A stretch of DNA of 5,517 nt from assembly GCA_004562915.1 (NCBI GenBank), contig SFQZ01000141.1, positions 1 to 5,517 on the forward strand, in the 5' to 3' direction. Positions within the stretch are counted from its first letter, which is position 1, and each line of letters begins with the position of its first letter. The position numbers and the translations under genes are program-made. Source of the DNA: a bacterium. GTDB taxonomy: Bacteria; Bacillota_A; Clostridia; Lachnospirales; Lachnospiraceae. The notes under the pieces were generated by a model. That model saw nothing but the letters and a program-made list of their open reading frames with translations. It searched no databases and was not told the DNA's origin. Below, one piece after another: positions 1 to 5,517 of this stretch.

Positions 1-1
1 T

Positions 2-2797
2 CAGGGGGAACGTATTGTGAATCCTTCGTTTATTTCAGAAGAGATGGCAATCCGTTTCTTTTCGATGTTTTGGGGAAGAGAAGATGTATATGCCAGACGA
101 GGTAAGAACGGTGGTTATTTTCCCCAATGTGATAATCGTTGGAATGACAGACTTTGCCCTAAGCAACGTAAAGAGAAGGTATTTTGTGATGAGTGTGAAA
201 ATACCAAATGGACAAGGCTGGATGTTAAAAAAATAATTGCTCATTTGTTGGGATTTAAAGAGGATGGTTCAGATGTAATTGGTGTATATCCTCTATTGCC
301 AAATGGTACATGCAGATTTATTGTATTTGATTTTGATAACCATGAAAAAGGAGCGGAAGCTACCGATTTTGCCAATACGGATAATGAGTGGCATAAAGAA
401 GTGGATGCTCTTAGAAAAATGTGTGAGCTTAATGGTATCAGACCTTTAGTTGAGAGATCCCGCTCCGGGAAAGGGGCACATGTATGGATTTTCTTTAAAA
501 AGGCAATACCGGCGGCAACGGCAAGAAATTTCGGATTTCTCTTATTGGATAAAGGTTCAACTTCCATTAATCTGAAATCGTTTCATTATTATGACAGAAT
601 GTATCCTTCACAGGATGTGACAAGTAGTATAGGTAATTTGATTGCATTACCGTTACAGGGACAGGCACTTAAGAATGGAAATAGTGCTTTTGTAGATGAA
701 AATTGGAATGCATATCCTGATCAATGGGATATTCTATTTAATAAAACGGAGAGGCTGGGCATAGAAGATATTGAACAATACATGACAAAATGGCAGGGAG
801 AATTAGCAGAAGCCAGAGGAATGCTTGCTAATATTGATAAAAACTCCAGACCGAAACCATGGAAAAAGAAGTGCGAGTTTTCTAAAGCTGATGTTGTGGG
901 CAAGCTGCATATGGTATTGGGTAATGGTGTTTATATTGATACTTTGAACCTTATGCCAAGAATACAAAATCAGATTCGTAGTCTGGCAGCATTTGATAAT
1001 CCGGAATTTTATAAAAATAAAAGGCTTGGATATTCAAATTACTACAATTTTAGTGCTGTGTATTTAGGAAAAGATATAGATGGGTACATACAGGTCCCGA
1101 GGGGACTGAGAGAGAAATTAATAGAAGAATGTGAAAAGGCAGGGATTTCTGTTGATGTTTCTGATCAGAGAGAAACAGGACATCCAATCCGAGTATCTTT
1201 TAAGGGAGATTTGCGAACGCAGCAGGAGCTGGCGGCAGAAAAATTACTGTCACATTCGGATGGTGTTCTGAGTGCGGCAACTGCATTTGGTAAGACGGTA
1301 GTATGTAGTTATCTTATTGCTGAGCGAAAAGTAAATACGCTTATCCTGTTACAAAGCAAAGACTTACTGAATCAGTGGGTCGATGAACTGAATAAGTTTT
1401 TGGAAATAAAAGAAGAACCACCGGAATATGAAACAAAAACAGGAAGAAAGAAAAAGAGAGACAGTGTGATAGGAATTTTGCACGGCAGTAAAAATACATT
1501 AACAGGTATCATAGATGTTGCAATGGTTGGTTCTATGTATAGCAGGGGAAAGTTTAATGAACGGATTAGTTCTTATGGAATGGTAATCATGGATGAATGC
1601 CATCACGCAGCTTCCAATACATCCATGGAATTATTACAGAAAATTAATGCAAAGTATGTGTATGGTGTTTCAGCTACACCAAAACGTGGTGACAGCCTTG
1701 ACAGGATCATTTATATGTTGCTGGGTCCACTGAGACACAGGTTTACTGCGTTGGAGAGAGCGCAAGAGCAGGGAATCGGACATTATTTTGTCCCGAGATA
1801 TACAAGAGTAGTCGATAATGCAGAAAGCAAGGATGATATCAATAAGGCATATAGTCTGATTAGTACCAGTCGGGTACGTAATGAGATGATTGTAAACGAT
1901 GTGATAACTTGTGTTACAAGAAAACAGACCCCGGTAATTTTGACAAAGTTTAAGGAGCATGCAAAATTTTTATTTGATGCTTTGAAAGAGGAAGCAGATC
2001 ATGTATTTCTTCTATATGGTGATAACTCCGATAAGGAAAATGCAGAAATACGAGTAAGGTTAAAGCAGGTTCCTGAAAATGAAACGCTTATTTTAGTTGC
2101 AACCGGTCAGAAGATAGGAGAAGGGTTTGACTTTCCAAGACTGGATGTATTAATGCTTGCAGCTCCTGTGTCTTTTGAAGGGCGTCTTGAACAGTATGTG
2201 GGAAGACTGAATAGAGATTATCCCGGAAAAGAAGCTGTTTATGTGTATGATTATATTGATTCTCATGTCCGCTTCTTTGATAAGATGTATGCAAAAAGGT
2301 TAAGAACATACAAAAAGACAGGATTTTCAATATGGACGGGAGAGTTGCAGTCTAAACAGATGATAAATGCAATATTCGATTCCGGAAATTACACTGAAAA
2401 GTTTGAGCAGGATATAGTGGAGGCAGAAAAAATGGTGGTAATTTCCAGCCCGGATATCAGACAGGACAAGATTGAACGATTCTTATTCCTGATGAAGGGA
2501 AGACAGGAAGCAGGCGTAAAGGTAACTATCATCACAACAGATCCGGAAGAGATTGTTTATGGAAGTTCGGATGTATGCCATGAGTTAATCAGAACAATGC
2601 AGCTGGTAGGAATGAATGTAGTAACAAAAACAGAAGTAGAAGAACGGTTTGCTGTCATTGATGATGAATTAGTATGGCATGGGGGCATGAATCTTCTTGG
2701 AAAAGTAGATGTTTGGGATAATTTAATGCGTATCAGGAATCATCAGGTTGCAGCGGAATTGTTGGAAATTGCACTGGGATATTTATCAGAAAAATAA
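2..2797 (+). CDS. TOTE-type AEP primase / SF2 helicase / PLD-like fusion protein (5' end probably outside the window)
   Basis: This is a multidomain nucleic-acid enzyme. Residues are numbered from the GTG at 17. Residues 8-265 are an archaeo-eukaryotic primase (AEP) domain. It has the metal-binding FDFDNH motif (D105, D107), the SGKGAHVW motif (H155) and the QD...GNLIALP segment near 199-212. A four-cysteine insertion (C38, C47, C57, C60) probably binds zinc. Residues 395-770 are a superfamily 2 helicase: Walker A-like ATAFGKT (421-427), DECHH box (526-530), SATP (552-555), GEGFDFP (701-707) and QYVGRLNR (726-733). Residues 790-926 resemble a single-motif PLD nuclease domain (FAVIDDELVWHGGMN), but the HxK pair is replaced by E875 and R877. 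This order matches predicted TOTE conflict-system proteins; the precise activity is inferred. The frame has no stop back to the left edge. GTG 17 has an AGGGGG upstream and could be the true start, but relatives usually carry a longer N-terminus, so I treat the gene as 5'-partial. NCBI-style naming would be DEAD/DEAH box helicase family protein. The downstream recombinase is apparently co-transcribed. Confidence 0.92.
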   Translation, partial: QGERIVNPSFISEEMAIRFFSMFWGREDVYARRGKNGGYFPQCDNRWNDRLCPKQRKEKVFCDECENTKWTRLDVKKIIAHLLGFKEDGSDVIGVYPLLPNGTCRFIVFDFDNHEKGAEATDFANTDNEWHKEVDALRKMCELNGIRPLVERSRSGKGAHVWIFFKKAIPAATARNFGFLLLDKGSTSINLKSFHYYDRMYPSQDVTSSIGNLIALPLQGQALKNGNSAFVDENWNAYPDQWDILFNKTERLGIEDIEQYMTKWQGELAEARGMLANIDKNSRPKPWKKKCEFSKADVVGKLHMVLGNGVYIDTLNLMPRIQNQIRSLAAFDNPEFYKNKRLGYSNYYNFSAVYLGKDIDGYIQVPRGLREKLIEECEKAGISVDVSDQRETGHPIRVSFKGDLRTQQELAAEKLLSHSDGVLSAATAFGKTVVCSYLIAERKVNTLILLQSKDLLNQWVDELNKFLEIKEEPPEYETKTGRKKKRDSVIGILHGSKNTLTGIIDVAMVGSMYSRGKFNERISSYGMVIMDECHHAASNTSMELLQKINAKYVYGVSATPKRGDSLDRIIYMLLGPLRHRFTALERAQEQGIGHYFVPRYTRVVDNAESKDDINKAYSLISTSRVRNEMIVNDVITCVTRKQTPVILTKFKEHAKFLFDALKEEADHVFLLYGDNSDKENAEIRVRLKQVPENETLILVATGQKIGEGFDFPRLDVLMLAAPVSFEGRLEQYVGRLNRDYPGKEAVYVYDYIDSHVRFFDKMYAKRLRTYKKTGFSIWTGELQSKQMINAIFDSGNYTEKFEQDIVEAEKMVVISSPDIRQDKIERFLFLMKGRQEAGVKVTIITTDPEEIVYGSSDVCHELIRTMQLVGMNVVTKTEVEERFAVIDDELVWHGGMNLLGKVDVWDNLMRIRNHQVAAELLEIALGYLSEK

Positions 2798-2801
2798 GGA
2801 G
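2796..2801 (+). promoter_or_regulatory. Ribosome binding site of the recombinase, overlapping the upstream stop codon
   Basis: AAGGAG lies 6 bases before the ATG at 2808 and shares its first two bases with the TAA stop codon (2795-2797) of the primase-helicase gene. This spacing decides the recombinase start. It also implies translational coupling, since a ribosome terminating on the first gene would sit on the second gene's binding site. Confidence 0.85.
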
Positions 2802-2807
2802 ATACTT

Positions 2808-4490
2808 ATGAAAAAAAAGACAAAATGCTATATCTATATCCGTGTATCCACCACCATGCAGGTGGATGGTTACAGTCTGGATGCCCAGAGAGATAAACTG
2901 AGAAAATATGCTGAGTATCAGAACATGGAGATTGTACAGGAATTTGCAGATGAAGGAAAATCCGGTAAAAGCGTAGAGGGCAGACCGGAATTTCAGCGGA
3001 TGTTGGACAATATTGAAGATGGTACGGACAATGTACAGTTTGTGCTGGTATTTAAGCTTTCCCGTTTTGGACGTAATGCGGCAGATGTTTTGAATTCATT
3101 GCAGCGAATGCAGGACTTCGGCGTTAATCTGATCTGTGTAGAGGATGGCATTGACAGTTCTAAAGATAGCGGCAAGCTGATGATCTCTGTTTTGTCAGCG
3201 GTAGCAGAAATTGAGCGTGAAAATATTCTGGTGCAGACTATGGAAGGACGGAAGCAGAAGGCCAGAGAAGGAAAATGGAACGGTGGCTTTGCTCCCTATG
3301 GTTACAAACTGGTAAACGGAGAACTTCAGATTGCAGAGGACGAAGCAGAGGTAATTCGATTGATCTTTGATAAATTTATCCATACCAATATGGGAATGAG
3401 TGCGATTGCGTCATGGCTGAACCAGCATGGATATAAAAAGAAAAAGAGGCAGAATAATACATTGGATGCTTTTGCAACTTCATTCATCAAAGGTGTTCTA
3501 GATAATCCAATCTACTGTGGGAAACTGGCATTTGGTCGCAGAAAGAACGAAAAGGTTCCCGGAACAAGAAATGAATATCGGATTGTAAAGCAGGAAGAAT
3601 ATATGCTGACTGATGGCATCCATGAAGGTATCATTTCAGAAGAGGATTGGGAACTGGCACATCAGAAACGGCAGAAAACAGGAGTATCATACGAAAAGAC
3701 CCATAGTCTGGAGCATGAGCATATTTTATCCGGCATTTTGAAATGCCCTCTTTGTGGCAGCGGAATGTATGGGAATGTCAATCGAAAAAAGAGAAAAGAC
3801 GGTACGGCATATAAGGACTATTTTTATTATGCCTGCAAGCATCGAAGGCTGGTGGATGGGCATAATTGCAGCTACCGCAAACAATGGAGTGAAGATAAGG
3901 TGAATGATGCGGTAGAGGAAGTAATCCGGAAACTTGTGCAGAATCCCAAATTTGAGGAAGCAATTTTGAAGAAAATCGGTGCAAGGATTGACACATCGGA
4001 AGTGGAAAAGGAAATTGAAGAACTGGAGAAACAGCACCGGCAGCTGACCGGAGCAAAGAACAGACTCGGACAGCAGATGGACAGCCTGGATATTACAGAT
4101 CGATTCTATGAGAAAAAATATCAGGATATGGAGACAAGATTGTACCGTCTCTATGATGAAATTGAGGGAGTGGAGAACAGTATCAGTGAGGTAAAGAACC
4201 GATTACTGAACATCAAACAGAAGAAAATTTCGGAAGATAACGTCTATCAATTCTTACTGTATTTTGATAAACTGTATGATAAGTTCACCGACTTGGAGAA
4301 AAAAGAGTTTTTAAGCAGTTTTGTAGAGCAGGTGGACATTTATGAGCAGGAGCAGCCGGATGGCAGATTCCTGAAGCACATTAAGTTCCGTTTTCCGGTG
4401 TATTTTAATGGTGCGGAAACAGAAGAACTTAGTTGGGACAATGAAAGTACCGTTGAGACGGTAGTTTTGATGTCAAAGGTACAGAATTGA
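2808..4490 (+). CDS. Large serine recombinase (resolvase/invertase family site-specific integrase)
   Basis: This 560-residue protein is a typical length for a large serine recombinase. Such enzymes cut both att sites through a phosphoserine link and exchange strands by subunit rotation, integrating or excising DNA. The N-terminal resolvase domain (about 5-155) has the catalytic IRVS motif with R12 and S14, LSRFGRN with R86 and R89, and the AEIEREN helix (133-139). The recombinase DNA-binding domain follows (about 160-290, starting near GFAPYGY). A zinc ribbon uses C313, C316, C343 and C354. A charged coiled coil spans about 396-470, and the tail includes VETVVLM (549-555), typical of clostridial members. 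The catalytic residues I can check are intact. The start at 2808 is chosen over an open in-frame ATG at 2748 because it has a strong AAGGAG and lies after the upstream stop. It sits 10 bases after the primase-helicase gene, so the two are almost certainly one transcript. The target site cannot be read from the protein. Whether it mobilises a whole element or inverts or excises a smaller segment is unknown. Confidence 0.96.
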   Translation: MKKKTKCYIYIRVSTTMQVDGYSLDAQRDKLRKYAEYQNMEIVQEFADEGKSGKSVEGRPEFQRMLDNIEDGTDNVQFVLVFKLSRFGRNAADVLNSLQRMQDFGVNLICVEDGIDSSKDSGKLMISVLSAVAEIERENILVQTMEGRKQKAREGKWNGGFAPYGYKLVNGELQIAEDEAEVIRLIFDKFIHTNMGMSAIASWLNQHGYKKKKRQNNTLDAFATSFIKGVLDNPIYCGKLAFGRRKNEKVPGTRNEYRIVKQEEYMLTDGIHEGIISEEDWELAHQKRQKTGVSYEKTHSLEHEHILSGILKCPLCGSGMYGNVNRKKRKDGTAYKDYFYYACKHRRLVDGHNCSYRKQWSEDKVNDAVEEVIRKLVQNPKFEEAILKKIGARIDTSEVEKEIEELEKQHRQLTGAKNRLGQQMDSLDITDRFYEKKYQDMETRLYRLYDEIEGVENSISEVKNRLLNIKQKKISEDNVYQFLLYFDKLYDKFTDLEKKEFLSSFVEQVDIYEQEQPDGRFLKHIKFRFPVYFNGAETEELSWDNESTVETVVLMSKVQN

Positions 4491-4493
4491 ATG

Positions 4494-4553
4494 CCGAAAA
4501 AGGCTTGGTAACTAAGTGTTTTCGAGAGATAAAATTCATTTTATCATTTTCGG
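4494..4553. repeat. Nested inverted repeats after the recombinase stop (possible attachment site or weak terminator)
   Basis: The outer arms CCGAAAA (4494-4500) and TTTTCGG (4547-4553) are perfect reverse complements. They enclose a perfect 7-bp hairpin, GATAAAA-TTCA-TTTTATC (4528-4545), and a smaller hairpin CTTGG-TAA-CTAAG (4504-4516, with one G-U pair). The CGAAAA arm could alternatively pair with TTTTCG at 4519-4524 around the smaller hairpin. There is no clean run of T after a GC-rich stem, so it is a poor intrinsic terminator. Its position beside a large serine recombinase gene makes an att-site role possible. The repeats are seen directly; the function is a guess. Confidence 0.45.
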
Positions 4554-4593
4554 AAATTCTTGCAAAAGTGGCTTTCTATCAAGAAAAACCCAA

Positions 4594-4684
4594 GGTCGAG
4601 TTGACAGGTTGAAAATGCGTATGGTTGAGTTGATAAGATCATTTTGTGATATGCTGAGTTGATAAGAAGATTTATATTGCGGCA
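4594..4684 (+). repeat. Three GAGTTGAYA motifs at an exact 29-base period (iteron-like)
   Basis: GAGTTGACA begins at 4598, and GAGTTGATA begins at 4627 and 4656, giving two equal steps of 29 bases. The second and third copies share the 13-base TGAGTTGATAAGA (4626-4638 and 4655-4667). The first is weaker (GAGTTGACAGG). The period is not a multiple of three, so this is not a protein repeat. On the minus strand the core reads TTATCAACT, a 7-of-9 match to the DnaA-box consensus TTATCCACA. The array lies just upstream of the nuclease-like gene and could be an operator or a binding array for an element-encoded protein. The binding protein is unknown. Confidence 0.5.
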
Positions 4685-4690
4685 AGGAGG
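4684..4690 (+). promoter_or_regulatory. Ribosome binding site of the nuclease-like gene
   Basis: AAGGAGG, a near-perfect Shine-Dalgarno sequence, lies 9 bases before the ATG at 4700 and fixes that start. It abuts the last of the 29-base repeats, so a protein bound to the repeats or their transcript could affect initiation. That effect is inferred only. Confidence 0.85.
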
Positions 4691-4699
4691 AATCGCATT

Positions 4700-5236
4700 A
4701 TGATAAATTTAGGAAAACTGAAAGAAATAAAAGATTTGCGAAAGGTATGGCCGCATGAGGCATTAGACTTCACTCCTTGGCTTGCGGAAGAGGATAATCT
4801 TACCCTGTTGGCAGATGCTGTTGGATTAGAGATAACCGTTGATGAGACGGAGTCCAGTGTTGGTGACTTCAATGTGGATATCTACGCAACTGAAACCGGA
4901 ACGGACAGAAAAATCATCATCGAGAATCAGCTTGAGGATACGAACCATGACCACCTGGGCAAGCTGATTACATATGCATCCGGGAAATCTGCTGATATCG
5001 TAATTTGGGTTGTAAAGAGAGCAAGAGAAGAACATCGCTCTGCAATTGAGTGGCTCAATAATCACACCGATGAGAATATTGCTTTCTTCCTTGTAGAAAT
5101 CAAACTCTACCAAATCGGCAGTTCTGACATTGCCGTTAAATTTACATTTGATAGCAGAAAGCAGGCAGACAGTGTCAATCATGAGTTGAGTAATATCGAT
5201 GTAAAAATGACCGACACCGCAGTTTTAGATAGGTAG
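4700..5236 (+). CDS. PD-(D/E)XK nuclease-like protein of the DUF4268-associated type, C-terminally truncated
   Basis: This 178-residue protein has the hallmarks of a restriction-endonuclease-fold family usually annotated as DUF4268 or a hypothetical nuclease. These are the WPHEALDFTPWL segment (17-28), an acidic D60 in FNVDIYA, IIIENQLE (72-79) giving the E75-x-Q77 half of the D...ExQ active site, then the family signature TNHDHLGKLITYA (81-93). VIWVV, REEHRSAIEWLN and FFLVEIKLYQIG (129-140) complete the core. Relatives usually continue to roughly 300 residues or more. Here recognisable similarity stops near residue 148, and about 30 unrelated-looking residues precede the TAG. I infer a truncated or recombined 3' end, so the core may fold but the full-length function may be lost. 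The family's substrate is not established; a DNA-cleaving role is inferred from the fold. It lies 209 bases after the recombinase stop with its own strong ribosome binding site, so it is probably a separate unit. Confidence 0.82.
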   Translation: MINLGKLKEIKDLRKVWPHEALDFTPWLAEEDNLTLLADAVGLEITVDETESSVGDFNVDIYATETGTDRKIIIENQLEDTNHDHLGKLITYASGKSADIVIWVVKRAREEHRSAIEWLNNHTDENIAFFLVEIKLYQIGSSDIAVKFTFDSRKQADSVNHELSNIDVKMTDTAVLDR

Positions 5237-5304
5237 CAGAGATTAACCTCTTAAATGCGCCATCCCATGATGTTGATTGTATCGACGAACAAAAAAATGG
5301 ATAG
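5233..5304 (+). pseudogene. Possible out-of-frame coding remnant after the truncated nuclease gene
   Basis: Directly after the nuclease-like frame ends, the -1 frame is open for 23 codons, from GTA at 5233 to a TAG at 5302-5304. It reads VAEINLLNAPSHD, then more acidic residues. It would join the preceding MTDTAVLDR if one base were shifted at 5231-5233. It has no start codon or ribosome binding site of its own and I do not recognise it. It could be the decayed end of whatever gene supplied the tail, or chance. Confidence 0.2.
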
Positions 5305-5326
5305 ATAGAACTAAAACACCTATAAG
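5298..5326 (+). promoter_or_regulatory. Possible weak promoter for the HD-domain gene
   Basis: TGGATA (5298-5303, 4 of 6 matches to TTGACA) and TATAAG (5321-5326, 5 of 6 matches to TATAAT) are separated by 17 bases. A transcript would start near 5333, leaving only about 13 bases of leader and barely covering the ribosome binding site. The -10 overlaps a short palindrome, ACCT-ATA-AGGT (5318-5328). In AT-rich DNA such matches occur by chance, so this is tentative. Confidence 0.3.
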
Positions 5327-5334
5327 GTATAAAT

Positions 5335-5339
5335 GGAGG
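5335..5339 (+). promoter_or_regulatory. Ribosome binding site of the HD-domain gene
   Basis: GGAGG sits 6 bases before the ATG at 5346. It supports that ATG over the in-frame ATG nine codons later. Confidence 0.8.
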
Positions 5340-5345
5340 CAATTT

Positions 5346-5517
5346 ATGTTTAAAGAAAAAATTATTATAGAGATGAAAGAAGTATTCAAAGAAATTCCTT
5401 TTGGCATAGAGCATACTCTTAAAGTTTTGAAAAATGCAGAAGATATAATGAACGGAGAAAATATCGGAGAGGAAGAAAAAGAATTCATCAGTATTACTGC
5501 TATACTACATGATATTG
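5346..5517 (+). CDS. HD-domain phosphohydrolase-like protein (3' end outside the window)
   Basis: Only the first 57 residues are present. They show the start of an HD-superfamily metal-dependent phosphohydrolase: GIEHTLKVLKNAEDIM carries the first metal-ligand histidine (H23), and ITAILHDI carries the defining HD pair (H55, D56), in the expected spacing for a small soluble HD protein. Family members hydrolyse phosphate esters of nucleotides or signalling molecules; the substrate cannot be predicted from this fragment. No signal peptide or membrane segment is visible, so it is likely cytoplasmic. The strong GGAGG and ATG give a confident start. It lies 109 bases after the truncated nuclease gene with a possible promoter between, so it may be a chromosomal neighbour rather than part of the recombinase unit. 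Confidence 0.8.
   Translation, partial: MFKEKIIIEMKEVFKEIPFGIEHTLKVLKNAEDIMNGENIGEEEKEFISITAILHDI

Noticed and set aside
2748..2807. A 20-residue longer N-terminus for the recombinase starting at the ATG at 2748
   Set aside because: This start lies inside the primase-helicase gene and has no ribosome binding site. The ATG at 2808 has AAGGAG at the right distance and places the catalytic serine at position 14, as expected.
4491..4511. Six-codon frame ATG to TAA immediately after the recombinase stop
   Set aside because: It is too short and lacks its own ribosome binding site; most likely chance.
4601..4629. A promoter using the perfect TTGACA at 4601-4606
   Set aside because: No acceptable -10 lies 16-18 bases downstream; the best TATGGT match is only 13 bases away. 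The TTGACA is better explained as part of the repeated GAGTTGAYA core.
4516..4662. An open frame of 48 codons in the gap after the recombinase, containing RVDRLKMRMVELI
   Set aside because: It has no ATG until 4615 and no convincing ribosome binding site before GTG 4516 or ATG 4615. It also runs through inverted repeats and the 29-base array. A gene remnant is possible but not supportable.
4594..4684. A CRISPR array suggested by the 29-base period
   Set aside because: Only about 9-13 bases are shared per unit and there is no full-length repeat with separate spacers; no cas gene is present.
5255..5308. A 17-codon frame starting at ATG 5255 between the nuclease-like and HD genes
   Set aside because: There is no ribosome binding site before it and no recognisable features.
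35..5488. Numerous minus-strand open frames of 60-118 codons
   Set aside because: They lie opposite well-supported + strand genes, lack convincing ribosome binding sites and resemble no protein family; they are antisense shadows.

Overview
This is a moderately AT-rich window with strong AGGAGG-type ribosome binding sites. The protein sequences resemble those of gut Clostridia, most likely Lachnospiraceae. That assignment is an inference from protein style and base composition, because no marker gene is present. All four genes I can support are on the + strand, and no RNA gene or CRISPR array is visible.

Positions 1-4490 hold a tightly spaced two-gene unit. The first gene (open to the left edge, ending at 2797) encodes a protein of at least 926 residues. 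It joins a zinc-containing archaeo-eukaryotic primase (AEP) domain, a DExH-type superfamily 2 helicase and a C-terminal phospholipase D (PLD)-like domain, the architecture of the predicted TOTE conflict systems. Its PLD domain has lost the HxK catalytic pair. Ten bases later, with the Shine-Dalgarno sequence overlapping the helicase stop codon, a 560-residue large serine recombinase begins (2808-4490). Together the two genes look like a mobile or recombinase-linked nucleic-acid-processing system, probably anti-invader or element-maintenance. The biological role is inferred.

Positions 4491-4699 are non-coding and unusually structured. They contain nested inverted repeats just after the recombinase stop, then three copies of a GAGTTGAYA motif at an exact 29-base period leading into the next gene. 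This gap is the best candidate in the window for an attachment site, a terminator or operator region, or both.

Positions 4700-5236 encode a 178-residue PD-(D/E)XK nuclease-like protein of the DUF4268-associated type. Its N-terminal nuclease core is intact, but it ends early in an unrelated-looking tail, so it appears to have lost its C-terminal half. Positions 5237-5345 are a short gap with a possible weak promoter. From 5346 to the right edge is the start of an HD-domain phosphohydrolase-like gene, cut off by the window. These last two genes may be separate cargo or chromosomal neighbours; nothing in the sequence ties them functionally to the primase-helicase.
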